DNA of 64,000 bases from Manihot esculenta (taxonomy: Eukaryota > Streptophyta > Magnoliopsida > Malpighiales > Euphorbiaceae). Below, in pieces: positions 10,340-21,313 of the stretch. Below the pieces are notes generated by a model, which had not been told where the DNA came from, did no database searches, and was given only the letters and a program-made list of their open reading frames with translations. Positions within the stretch are counted from its first letter, which is position 1, and each line of letters starts with the position of its first letter. The translations under genes were made by a program, and so were the position numbers. The stretch covers positions 10,249,248 to 10,313,247 of the forward strand of contig NC_035162.2 in assembly GCF_001659605.2 (NCBI RefSeq), read 5' to 3'.

Positions 10340-10994
10340 TTTTCTTTTTCCTTCTCGCAAAACCCCAATTCTATATTTCTATAAATTCTGTATGGGCCTC
10401 CAAGTACCTTTGTTTATCTCTCTCGTCGCCTTGCCGACTTCAATCCTTGATCCTTCCATCAATCACGCAGTGTCCTGTCTCTCTCCGCCGGTTCGCCTCT
10501 CTCTCCCTCCCTTCATTCTCTGTGTGCACGTTCTTTTATTTTGTCAAATATGCTGATAAATCCCATTCTATATGAATTAACTTTGGCATTTGAAATTGCG
10601 TCAGATTTATAATTGGGAATTAGGAAATTTTTCTGATGAACTTCCGAGCCAATTTTTTTAGGTTAGTCGAATGATTTTGTTTGGGAAGCGTGCAAGGGGA
10701 CCATTGTTCGTTCATTTTCCTTTTTAATTAGATGTGTTAGTGAAGTCCTGTTTAGTGGTTAACTTTGGTATTCTCAAATAGTATTGAGGTGGTGGGTTGA
10801 TTGTTCTTTGCCTAACTGGGAAATGCTCCTCAGTTGTATTTCTTTCCTACTTTGTATTAGTGCCGGGAAATGGTTGAGTGCATTTTCTATATGAATGAGA
10901 TACATAGGAAGCGAACGTGAAACACTTATTTGTATTATCAGGTGGTCTCTCATCGTGTGGACTTGTTTGGACAATTCACCCGAGTGTTTGGGCC
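10340..10994 (+). repeat. right arm of the inverted duplication, upstream of the ARMC7-like gene
   Basis: This is the plus-strand counterpart of 9534-8882 (minus). It lies 165-820 bp before the ARMC7-like start codon, so it occupies the promoter/leader position of that gene. The base context of the duplicated splice donor has changed from CGCAG/GTTTGC to CGCCG/GTTCGC, so the donor may be weakened or lost. The segment continues the homology through the intron portion up to about 10994. Confidence 0.85.
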
Positions 10995-11158
10995 TTTTTT
11001 TTTTCTTTTTTTGATGAGGGGATGGGGGATTGGGTATTGAAATTGAGTCCTAACAAGATTCAATTAATGCACTTAACGCCGGTCAAAGCAGGATAATTTC
11101 TCAACAAAGAAAAGGGTATGAGGTTCAGATTCTCAAATAATTTGCTGGGCAAGAAGAA

Positions 11159-13542
11159 ATGTTTACAAATAATCGGAGGCAGGAAGAACGAACTGGAAAA
11201 TATGGAACTCCAAGGCTCCAATACCTTCAGGTTTCTATTTAATTTGTATTTTTCTATATTATTACTTTTTTCTAATGCAGAAAACTTGGCATTTATTATG
11301 TGCATTAGTGACTTTTTCATATGGTATCAGTAATCACCTTTTTTCTTTTTCTTTATGTTCATTACAGGAATTAGTGAGCCAGTTTCAGAGTGCAACTGAT
11401 GAAGGTTTGCTTACTTTATAAAAGAGATTATATTATTGCTACATTCCTTATCCCACAACTATGTGGTGTCTTATCTCCACACAGTAATGATGACCCATAT
11501 ATTTGTGAGAGGGGAAGCACTATGCTTATGGAACATGAACATTCTATGATTTCCTGATTTTTCAGTGTGTCTCTTTTTTTCTTCTTTTTGGCGTCTCAAC
11601 TTCAAAGTTATACGTGGTTGTCAAATATACTAACTAAAGTTTGACAATTTGAGAGCTTAGTATTGATTACAATAATGTCTTATTTACATTCTTTAACTAT
11701 TTTTACTGTGACTGAAAATGGTGTTAGTGTGCAAATATCTCTTGTAATTTGAATAATTTACAAATGTTATCTGACAGCATCCTATTATGATATGGTCATT
11801 CCATTGACAAGTACTTCATTCATTTATGTTGTTGTTGTCATTTGTGAAATATTTGAACCAGGTTTTGTTATTGTGGTTGCAGAAACCAAGGAGAGAATTG
11901 TTGCTAACTTGGCAAACTTTGCTTATGATCCTTACAATTATGCATTCTTACGCCAGGTTCAATGCTTTTATGTTGTTGGAATTATTTGGTTTGGAATGTC
12001 ACCGAAGATGTTTTTGTTTCTTTTACACATGTTTCCCATATAAACATCTTTTGCATGTATTTTTTAGCAGCTCAATGTTTTGGAACTCTTTATAGATTGC
12101 ATAACAGAGCCAAATGAGAAGCTTGTAGAATTTGGGGTAGGGGGTCTATGCAATTCTTGTGCTGGTAAGTCCAGCAACATAAATGTTTTGCTAAAACCTG
12201 AAGCGACCACTAAACTTTCTTTCCCATTAAAGCTGTCAAGATATTTTTTTCTTCCCTTGAAGTTATGCATGTCTTAGTGCTGACTATCTTTTGTCCATTG
12301 TAGATCCAGCAAATGGTGCAATTGTCGCTCAGTGTGGTGGTATACCCCTTGTTATCCAATGCTTATCAAGCCCAGTCAGAAATACAGTATGTGATTGGTT
12401 TCACCTGCTTGCCTCAAAACTTCCATTGAAACATGGAAATTTACCTTGGGACTTAAATAGGAGAATACACATTTAGTTGCAGGCATAAAACACATTTTTT
12501 TTCTTTTAAAAGGCAATTTCTTTTCTTTAAAATTAAATAATTGGTGGCTTTTGGTTTTACTTATATTTGAGTTTATATTCGTCCTTCATGCATCTGTCAG
12601 TTGCTCCTATAAGATTTTCTGGGAGCATTTCTTTAGATTATTAGTAACTAGAGACTAGAGAAACAAAAATATTTGCTTAGCTTGTTGCACCTGATATTCT
12701 AATTACTTCAATAGTACCACAATAACACATAATTGTGACTGTCTGATAAAATGCTAGGTTGAGTTTATCTGCCCATGGCTTGGTTCTGACTAAAACATGC
12801 ATAAATGATGATTACTATGTCAAATATCCATTCTTTTCTTTCCTCACTCCTCTTGTATTTCTCTTTCACTATGTAACACTCCCTTTCCTTTCCTTTCCTT
12901 TTTTCTCTATTATCCCATCTTTAAAGTGCCATTTTTGGTGCTACCTATATTTCAGTGTGACTACCTGCTAAAATGCTAAATTTTGGTATTGTCGGCTGAG
13001 TTTTATCTGTCCATTGCTAGGTTCAGACTAACTTGTGCATAACTAATGATGAGTATGATGTCAAATATCCTTTTTTCCCCCCCGCACCTCTCTTATATTC
13101 TCCCTCTTTATTCAAACACCCACGTCCCCTATTTTTTTCCTCTACTCTTTTATTATGGCATCTCTAAAGTGCCTATGGCTGTGATTTACATAAGAGTTCT
13201 CTCTGTCTACTTTTCTTCAGAAAAATTGTATGCATTTTTTTTTCTTTAAACTTCGTTAGCTTTCCAGATAGGGTACAGGGAATCATCCCTCCAAGGTTGA
13301 TTTAGAAGTTAGGGACCAAAAGCTTACAGATTTTATACCATTAACCTCCTGTATCACTCTTGTAGGTCAATTATGCTATTGCTGCTCTTTACTATCTTTG
13401 CAACTCATCTAACAAGGAAGAGATTCTAAAGCCAGAAGTTATAGATTGTATCAAGAGGTTTGCTGCAGCAGAAGCAGTAAGTATAAACTTTAGTAATCTG
13501 GCAAAAGCATTTCTTGACAAGCATGTCTCTGACAAAGAGTGA
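11159..13542 (+). CDS. armadillo-repeat protein, ARMC7-like
   Basis: Six exons (11159-11230, 11368-11404, 11883-11956, 12071-12164, 12304-12386, 13366-13542) join in frame to 178 aa. The protein starts MFTNNRRQEERTGKYGTP and ends with AKAFLDKHVSDKE before TGA 13540-13542. It has the size and sequence blocks of eukaryotic ARMC7 (LANFAYDPYNYAFLRQ, ITEPNEKLVEFGVGGLCNSC). These form two to three armadillo-type helical repeats. In animals ARMC7 associates with spliceosome components; the plant role is not established. The exon 4 acceptor is a tandem NAG site (TTAGCAG), so an extra Gln at the junction is possible. Intron 5 is about 980 bp and contains a tandem duplication. The leader lies in the right arm of the inverted repeat. 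Confidence 0.87.
12734..13190 (+). repeat. diverged tandem duplication (~225 bp x2) in ARMC7-like intron 5
   Basis: Copy one starts near 12734 and copy two near 12957. Both contain, in the same order, AAAATGCTA, GAGTTT-TATCTG, CCAT..CTNGGTTC, GACTAA, TGTCAAATATCC, a C/T-rich tract and TAAAGTGCC. Spacing shows small indels. Confidence 0.7.
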
Positions 13543-14690
13543 GACAAGGGTTCCATGGACCTCATAAGGAGTGTCCATTTTCTTTGAAAATTGATTTGGT
13601 TATACAATATAAAGAAGTGTGGGCTTGATGAGCTTTCGTTTAAAATTTTATCAAGATTTTTTTACTCTGGTTTTGGGACCATTGACTTTCTTGTAATGTT
13701 TATCTTTATTTAAAAAGAAAAAAAAATCCTTGTAGTGTTTGATGTTATATGGTGTATCATATGAATATCCCATAACGTCTAAATGCCTCTAGAATTGCAT
13801 CATGCTGTTATATAGTTTAGCTATTCTAGGAGTTTTTCTTATTGTACGAGAAAATTGAAAATTTTTCATACATGAGCATCTTTGCTTGTGAGGATCAAAG
13901 GGAAAATGACTGGTGATTTGGCCCAGCTTTGTCAGGTTTCCTTGATCATCCAATCAAATGCTCTCAAATAATTTAACATCTCTAATGCTCAGCATCATTG
14001 TCTCAGGACCTGGAGGGTCCATAAAATCAAAATTCTAGAAACTATGCCTATAGTGGGGCAGTTACAACAACTAGCTAATTCTACTTCTTAGAGCTTCTTT
14101 AAGAATGGCTAGTCCAGTAGTAGGAGCTGCTGAAAATTAGTCTCCCCACATACGATTCCAAAAGGAAAATCCTGTGCCCTGTTTCTCGAAGGAGGCACAA
14201 AACCCACCTCAGCCAGAAAATCTATTTGCTTATATAAACAAGAAACATTATCATTTATTATATAATTTTTGTCTGCTTCTATTAGTCTTTTCTCAAAGAG
14301 TCTTTGGTTTCCTTTTGCACCCTCTACAAACTAGGATAGGCTTTGAATTTGTAAGGGGTTGAGAAAAGTGGACCGAGTATTTCACTAGTTCAAGTCTATG
14401 CTGGTTCAACAGTATTAGAAATTTTTTCCTTTCATAAAGTCTTTTGTATAACTAGGGAATTCTAAGCATAGTGCATCATTGCCATTCAGGATTAAAGAAT
14501 TTTAAAAGGAGAAATTTTATATTTTTTAAGAATTATTTTACTTAATAAAAGAATATTTCTTTTCTGGCTTTTTGTGAAAAGGATCTTTCTTAATCTGTCA
14601 TATAAAGTATATTTCTTGCCGCTTCTTTCTCGTACCATTGCCATGGGAAATTTGAAGACGACCCTCATGGTCAAAGATGATTTATTGTAG
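13543..14690. other. intergenic, nothing recognised
   Basis: About 1.15 kb downstream of the ARMC7-like gene. AT-rich, with no supported gene or RNA. Confidence 0.5.
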
Positions 14691-14693
14691 TTA

Positions 14694-15920
14694 GGGATGT
14701 CAGGCGGATGGGTTTTTACGGGTACCCGATCCGCCCAAATCTTATTAGGACGGATTTGGGTTTTTACAAAATGGATTTGGGCGGATTCGAGTTTAAAATA
14801 TTTTATCCGTCTTGGATTCGGGTAGGGTTCGGGATTAGGTAATCGGATACCCGTTACCCGAATCCGATTAGCTATATTATATCAAAACTAACCCTAATCC
14901 CTAATTTCTTTTTTCATTTTACTCGATTCATACGTCTCTCTCTCCGTCGGCGCTTCTCTCTCCCGCTTCTCTCCCCGCTTCACTTTCTTTTTTCATTTTA
15001 CTCGATTCATACTTCTCTCTCCGTCGGCGCCTCTCTCCCCCGCTTCACTGACGACTGCCGGTAGCCCAGGCATTGGTGACATTTCCTTCTCTTTCCAGTC
15101 AACAATAAATCTTCTTTCTCCCGATATCTCCTTCTTTCTCTTCAATGGCCACATCGCCCACTTCCCAGTCGGAGACAACTTTTCCCTCTCCCCGGTCGGC
15201 ATCGGCGACATCTCCTTCTCTCTCCCCAATCGGTGACATCTACTCTTTCCAATTGACCTTCTCACCCCACTTCACTGGCGATTGCTGGAGACAACCCTTG
15301 TCTCTCCCCAATCGGCGTCGGTGTCGGCAACATCTCTTTTGACTGGAACTCTCTTCAGGTTTGCAATCAAATTTTTTGATAATCAAGATCTTTTATGTGC
15401 ATGTTATTAAAGAATTTTTAGTTGTTATTAAAAATTTATAGAATTTATAGACTATTAATTTGATTATTTGAATACTGTTAACGGTTATGATGGGGTGATT
15501 TATTATTTTTGTTACTATTACTACTACTTTTTCTTTCTGCCTTTTTTTCTTTGTCTAAAGGAAGAAGAAAACAAGGTTTGGGGTTGTGGGGGGGAGCGTG
15601 GGAAAAGAATAAGCTGAGAGTGGAGGATAATGTCATAAGCTAGCTATGTTCAAGGATAATTTTCTTTTGTGGCTCTCTCAAATCCAAAGTTGATTATAAA
15701 ATTGATTTTTCTACATTTAAAAAGGATATAAAAAATTGAGTTCGGGTATTATGCGGATAGTGTTAAATGGATTTAGAACGGATACGGGTAGTAAAATTAA
15801 AATACTAAACGGATTTGAAACGGATTCGGAAATTTTATACATAATTGGGTTCGAATTTGGATACTTTCAATTATACAGGTGGTAACCTATCCGTTAACCT
15901 ATCCGTTTACATAGTTTAGA
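14694..15920 (+). mobile_element. hAT-like non-autonomous DNA transposon (putative)
   Basis: The ends are rich in GGGTACCCG / CGGATTCGGG / ACGGATACGGG-type motifs typical of sub-terminal repeats of plant hAT elements. The left end reads TAGGGATGTCAGGCGGATGG. The complement of the right end reads TATGTAAACGGATAGG, an imperfect inverted match. The interior (14905-15360) is C/T-rich like a 5'UTR and is followed by a donor-like CAG/GTTTGC. No transposase reading frame is left. The 8-bp target duplication could not be fixed, so borders are approximate. Confidence 0.5.
14905..15050 (+). repeat. tandem duplication (~80 bp x2) inside the hAT-like element
   Basis: TTTTTTCATTTTACTCGATT followed by CATAC..CTCTCTCCGTCGGCGC occurs at about 14908 and again at about 14988, each followed by a C/T-rich run with CCGCTTCACT. 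Confidence 0.7.
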
Positions 15921-16671
15921 TGAAAACCAAACTGTTAGAGATACGTGTTGGTGTTTTCTCGTGAAATTGAAAAGGACAATTGTCACTTAAGCTGGGGGAC
16001 TGCTTTTATCTGTTGCATTTTCTAACAATTGGTTTATCAGCTTAATTAATGTATTTATATGTCATTGAAGATAATTTTGATATTATTCATCATGATGACA
16101 ATCACAGTCCAACCATTGAAGGGCTAGATATAAATTCACTATTATTACTAAATGCTTGCCATAAGTTCACTATTAACAACAAATTTCAGCGATATTCAAT
16201 AGTTAATTGTGCCTTGAAAATGCCGGAGAAGATTCAAAATTCAATCCCGAACCATTAATTGTGCCTTGAAAATGCTGGAGAAGATTCAAAATTGAATCCC
16301 TAACCAGTGGGTTTTAATTCCATCAACCCATTATATTTTTTTTTACCATGTTTACACAGTATCATATCCCACAAAACCCAGAAACTTTTTACTTCAAATA
16401 AGATTCAAACATTTTACATGATTTTTTTTTTTTAAATAGTTTTTGATATATTCCTAATCGTACTCAAGCTGACGTCTCGGCTAAATGACATGTGATTGGC
16501 AAATTTCTTTGGGCAAATACATCTCATTTGTTCAAGGCCATAGAGAACTGGGATGGGATAAGCAACTGAAGGAGAATAAAGATCACAGAGAAGATAGATG
16601 TAACCATTCATAAATACCCATTTCATATAGACGATTCCAGTTAGATAAGGGAAATAAAATACTGTCAACAT
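15921..16671. other. intergenic, nothing recognised beyond the 52-bp duplication
   Basis: AT-rich sequence between the hAT-like element and the possible 3'UTR exon of the cystatin. No supported gene. Confidence 0.45.
16203..16307 (+). repeat. 52-bp tandem duplication
   Basis: TTAATTGTGCCTTGAAAATG occurs at 16203 and 16255. Each copy continues through GGAGAAGATTCAAAATT and AATCCC, with only a few mismatches. It is a recent local duplication in intergenic DNA. Confidence 0.85.
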
Positions 16672-16737
16672 TATTCTTTACTCTTTATTTTGAGCATCAA
16701 CTCCAAGCGCAGTAGCATATACATTGTCTTCAGTCAC
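16672..16737 (-). other. possible 3'UTR terminal exon of the cystatin gene
   Basis: On the minus strand an acceptor CTCAATTCAG (border 16737/16738) is followed by GTGACTGAAGACAATG and, about 50 bases on, an AATAAA signal (complement of 16684-16689). The cystatin stop codon is followed directly by a donor-like TTAG/GTGGGT at 17768/17767. Together these would give a ~1-kb intron starting right after the stop. Polyadenylation closer to the stop is equally possible. Confidence 0.3.
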
Positions 16738-17767
16738 CTGAATTGAGAACATAACATCAGAACCAAGAATGAAAGCGAGCCAATAAGACCAAATTATTAA
16801 CTATTCTAAGCATGCAAAACGGCACAAGGGAGAGAAGAAGGTATGATATATCCGGGAGAAGTACCTCCTACAAGAGTAACATCATAATGCAGTTGATACC
16901 AACATAATTATAATGGCCAATCAAAACCGAAAGCTTGTCCTTAATCCCGATTTTATCCAACACTAGCTCACATGCAAGACATATTAGTCAAATTTTCCCT
17001 ACATTAAAATACGGCACATAGCGAAAGCAGTTGGCTTAAGTAATGACTATTAGACCAGCTGTATTATGAATTTTTTACAAAACAAAGCGAGTATTCAAGT
17101 ACCTATGAGTAAAAATCTTACTCATCATAGTAACGAGTTATCTAAGAAAAGATTATTATACAGGTAAACAAAATTTCTGGTGATTATTTACAGGATATGT
17201 CCAGATCTCCACCACAGTATATAACAGAGGCCAGAAAATCTACGTGGTGAACGGTAAATGTCTACAGCTACAAACACAACTCTGCAGCATCCAGGCTAAC
17301 CCTTAACCAATAGGAATCATTTTCTGGCAGACAGAGAAGCTAAACAGAGTCTACCTAAAGATTCATAAATGTCCGAACCAATTCTAAAAACATAAAGCTA
17401 ATGAGGCATTTTATCGAACCCCAAATGTTGCATCCCTAAGGCGTTTTCAATTATATGAATTAGTTATTTTCTTGCATTTTTATTCTTCAGTACTATTCAA
17501 GTAAACCAGAAATTAGATTGTGCATTTACACACTAGCATAACATCAAAAAACCAGAATTCAGCATTCTTTTTCATCTGAGACAATGATTTCTCCACACTG
17601 TACTCGATTAGAAGATAATAGTTAAGCAGTCATTTCCTTTAAAGTTGTCTAGAGATATTTCAGTATTGACATGTTTTAACATCAAATACACTAACTTTCC
17701 AAATGTTAGAGCATTGCACTTGTGCTTGAATCAAAGCAAGGTAAGTAAATTTAATAGCGTCACCCAC

Positions 17768-18396
17768 CTAAGCGGTAGAGTCTGAAGGGGCAACCCCAAT
17801 TGGCTTGAATTCCTGGACCTCCTTAAAATTCAACCATGGCTTTTCCCAGACCTTGGCCTCATAAACTTTGGTTTGACCGCCATCAGCTACCTCCAAAGTA
17901 ATATAGTACATGGTCCCAGCCACCACCTGCTGCTTTGTACTCACCACTCTCTTAAACTCCAGCAACGCATTCTGTTCGTAGTTCATACCATGTATTTTCA
18001 GAGACGAATAAATTGAAAGCCAAAAATTTCAGCTAAAAGAAAAGAAATTCCATTTGAGAAAAACATGTAAGCAAATCAAAATTCCTAAAATTCGACGAAA
18101 GTTACTTTTTAAAAAATAATAGATGAAAAAAAAGTAAAGGAGACATTGAGTTCAATCAATACATATTGAAATCAACCAGAGAGAGGAAAAAAGGAAATTA
18201 GAATGAAACTAGACTTAATATCAAAATAAAACGAGAAAACCGTCATTCTCAAGTCGAATTGAATGAAATTCAGATCTTAAACTGTATAGAGAACCTGTTT
18301 CTTGTTGTAATCATCGACGGCGAAACGAGCTAGGTTATCGATCTCAACACTGTTGGCCGATCCCTCCACTTCCTTAATACCTCCTAAAGTTGCCAT
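17768..18396 (-). CDS. phytocystatin (cysteine proteinase inhibitor)
   Basis: This small inhibitor of papain-like and legumain-related cysteine proteases has two exons on the minus strand: 18396-18295 (34 codons, start [12 protein letters not shown]) and 17971-17768 (67 codons plus TAG). The 101 aa are the usual length of single-domain phytocystatins. The plant signature [10 protein letters not shown] is at residues 22-31. The reactive-site loop QVVAG is near residue 49, and the conserved Pro-Trp of the second hairpin appears in EKPWLNF. The N-terminal Gly-Gly that lines the protease cleft is present at 5-6. There is no signal peptide, so the protein is probably cytosolic or nuclear. No C-terminal legumain-inhibitor extension is present in this model. 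Confidence 0.95.
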
Positions 18397-18565
18397 TTCC
18401 TTGGGATTTTCTTTCCTTTTCTTCGCTTTTCTTGGATGAGAAAATTGTAACGGGTGAAGATAAGCTGAATTTATTATTCTTATATAGGATGCCGAGAGAG
18501 AGACAGAGATATTAATGGAAAGGAAACGACTCGCATTTTAATTTCCCACAAAACGCGTTGTTCAA

Positions 18566-18573
18566 TTTGGCGC
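18566..18573 (+). promoter_or_regulatory. E2F-type site upstream of cystatin (candidate)
   Basis: TTTGGCGC fits the TTTSGCGC consensus and lies 170 bp upstream of the cystatin start codon. An 8-base match can be chance; binding is not shown. Confidence 0.2.
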
Positions 18574-18574
18574 C

Positions 18575-21313
18575 GTTTTGAGATATGGAGATTGGAAACG
18601 TCCATGCATTGTTTGGGAAATAATAAAAAATTAATGTGGACCAAACTGTTTACGTGCTTGCTATTCTTACCACTGCCAGCGCGTCCAATCAATCAATGTG
18701 CTCGTTATAACGTGACGTGGGTGGTGCTCAATAGTTAATGTTGACTCGTAAAGATGATTACAGTGGATTGTGCTGCGCTATATAATAATTTATAGATATA
18801 TATCTTCCTTCATTATTAAGTATCGAATATAATATTGAGCAGATACTGAATTTTGATTGGTCAATGAAGGAATCAGCACATGGTAATTGCCTCACCGTCA
18901 ATGAAGGTGAAGGCGCCAATAGATTTTCTTTTTTCTTTTATTGTGCTAAGGGAGCCAATAGATTTTTCTTCTTTTTTTTTTTTTTTCCTAGTCTTGAAAA
19001 GTCCAAGAATTACAAGCTACAAAATCACCAACGAGAAACAAATGGGCTTATATGGGCCAACAAGTAAAATGCCCAATATTCCACGGAACCCTAAAAATTT
19101 AAATCCAGTTTGACTCCGCTATCCCCTAAAAATTTTAATTTGTTTAAAGTAAAAATTTTTAAATTAAAAAATTAAAAATTTTCACTCCAAACGATAAAAT
19201 TGTTAAAAAAATTTATTTAAATTAAATTTTTACGAAATTTTTGATATTAAATAAATTGTTAATATTTTTTTTCTTTTTGTGTTTAATATTTAATATTCTT
19301 TTTAACATTTCAATATGCTCAATTATTGCCCTTTGGAATTTAAAATCTGATTTTCATGGAATAAGCAGTTCACATTCATTATCATTTATTTACTGTTCAA
19401 CAATATGTTTGTTTCAATAGAAAGCATCACTAACATTGCTTTTTAAGATTCACACGAACTTCAACATTCATAGGCACAGCAACTCACGAGATTTGGGACA
19501 AACATAACATAGATCATAACATATCGCTTAGAAAAAAAAAGCTAAATCAACGAGAATCTGGTTTCATGGATTGGATAGGATTCCAAGCTGATAATGGTTA
19601 ATTTCGGCCGATCATCAAAGTCTATCTGTTAGTAAAATTTGAAATAATAAAAATTGTATTTTAAAACAGTAAAGAGAAATTAAATAATTGTTTATTAGAA
19701 ATCAGAATCTCGCATATACAAATAGATTATCTATGTGAACGTAACATTTTGCATATACAAATAGACTATCTATGTGAATATAATAATTAATTCAGATTAT
19801 AGAACCGATAAAAACATAAAAAAGAAAAGAAAATAGAGATAATAAAAAAAAATCAATCAAAATAAGATCAAGCTTACAAAAAAAAAACACCTAGACCTAA
19901 CTTTTATATGGATCTCATAGCATCACACTCAATTCACATTTTTGCACAATTTTTTAAAACTTTTTAAGTGCAATCAATTCACGTTTCAGCAATACAATAA
20001 AACTTTTTTTTTTTCTTCTATGTTTCCAATAATAAACAATTTTCAATTTTCAATTTCCAATTTCAATACTTAAACATTTTTTTTATATAAATCACTCTTA
20101 ACTTTTCTTATGTAACACTCTTCAATTTCCAGTAAGTAATTACTTTTCAAACCTAAAAATAATTGTAGAAAATTGGGATGAAGCACATCTTAGTAGAATT
20201 AAAAAACTCAAGAGAAATTTTAAGTTTTTTTATTTTCTGTTACAATCTTTGATTGAGTCAATGCGGTGTATTCCACAATATTTGTAGGAGAAAATTTTTT
20301 TATCTCATATTATTTATCATTTTAAAAATTTCAAAATAATATTAATTTTTATTTTTTATATGTACTCTTACTAATCTTTAAAATATTTAATATTAATGGG
20401 CAAAAAAAAAATTTACAGAGTGCTTTAAACAAATTATTATAATTTTTTAAAAAATTAAAGCTATTAGCTAATCTATGAATTTATTTTATTTTTATTCATA
20501 ATAATATAGGTTTTAGATAAAGTTTGATAATTTTTTTTTTAAAAAAAGATAAGTTTGATAATTGATTTATTAATAAATAAATTTTAAATATTATTTGTTT
20601 TAAATATGACACAACAGATTGGAAGGATTAAAAAGGGAAAATCGTTGAAGTTGGATAAAATTGACAGATAACAACCGTTACAAAACAAATCATTTAGTTA
20701 TAGTCAAATCGCTTTTTAAGTTTCCAATTTAAATCAGATTTTTTTTTTTTTTTTTTTGACGTTATCCGTTTACAAAATTACAGATTTTGTTCTTCATAAA
20801 GATTGCAACCTCAGCTCCATATTACTCTTTAGAAACATACTACCAGTTAGCATCTAGTTTAATCCAGAGTCTTCCCAGGTCCCTTACTCTTGATCTCTTT
20901 TTTAAATGTTTCTGTTAATTTCTTTAAGATTTCTTCTTAAAGAAATTAAGACCTTTTCTCATTATTCTAGTGATTTGGTTGATCTTTCATAAAAAAATTC
21001 AATCAAGCTGAGTGGTTTGTTTATCTTGATGGGTTCATACTCATCTTTTGTTGTATACCCATTTATTGTTGTATTCCAGATCACAAAATTCTCATGATAA
21101 AGTTCGCAAATTGGATAATGGGTTGATAGATATACACACTTTGTATGTGAATATGCCTGAATGAGCATCATATACATTTTTCTAAACGTAGATTCTCTTC
21201 ATTGCTCTTCATGTATACACATATAATGTGTTCTGTATATTTTAGTGCTAACTTGGTAGCTTCTTCTGGTGTAGATAAATCATATTTTGATTGATTTGCA
21301 AAAGAATTGCAAA
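18575..21313. other. intergenic between cystatin and xylose isomerase; no gene seen
   Basis: About 2.7 kb of AT-rich DNA with long A/T runs. It includes the divergent promoters of both neighbours and a 39-bp tandem duplication at 19712-19786. No supported coding sequence. Confidence 0.55.
19712..19786 (+). repeat. 39-bp tandem duplication
   Basis: GCATATACAAATAGA-TATCTATGTGAA occurs at 19712 and 19751 with few changes. Confidence 0.8.

Noticed and set aside
15145..15342. Ser/Pro/Thr-rich open frame in the hAT-like element
   Set aside because: C/T-rich leader-like repeat DNA; low complexity, and no homology can be argued.
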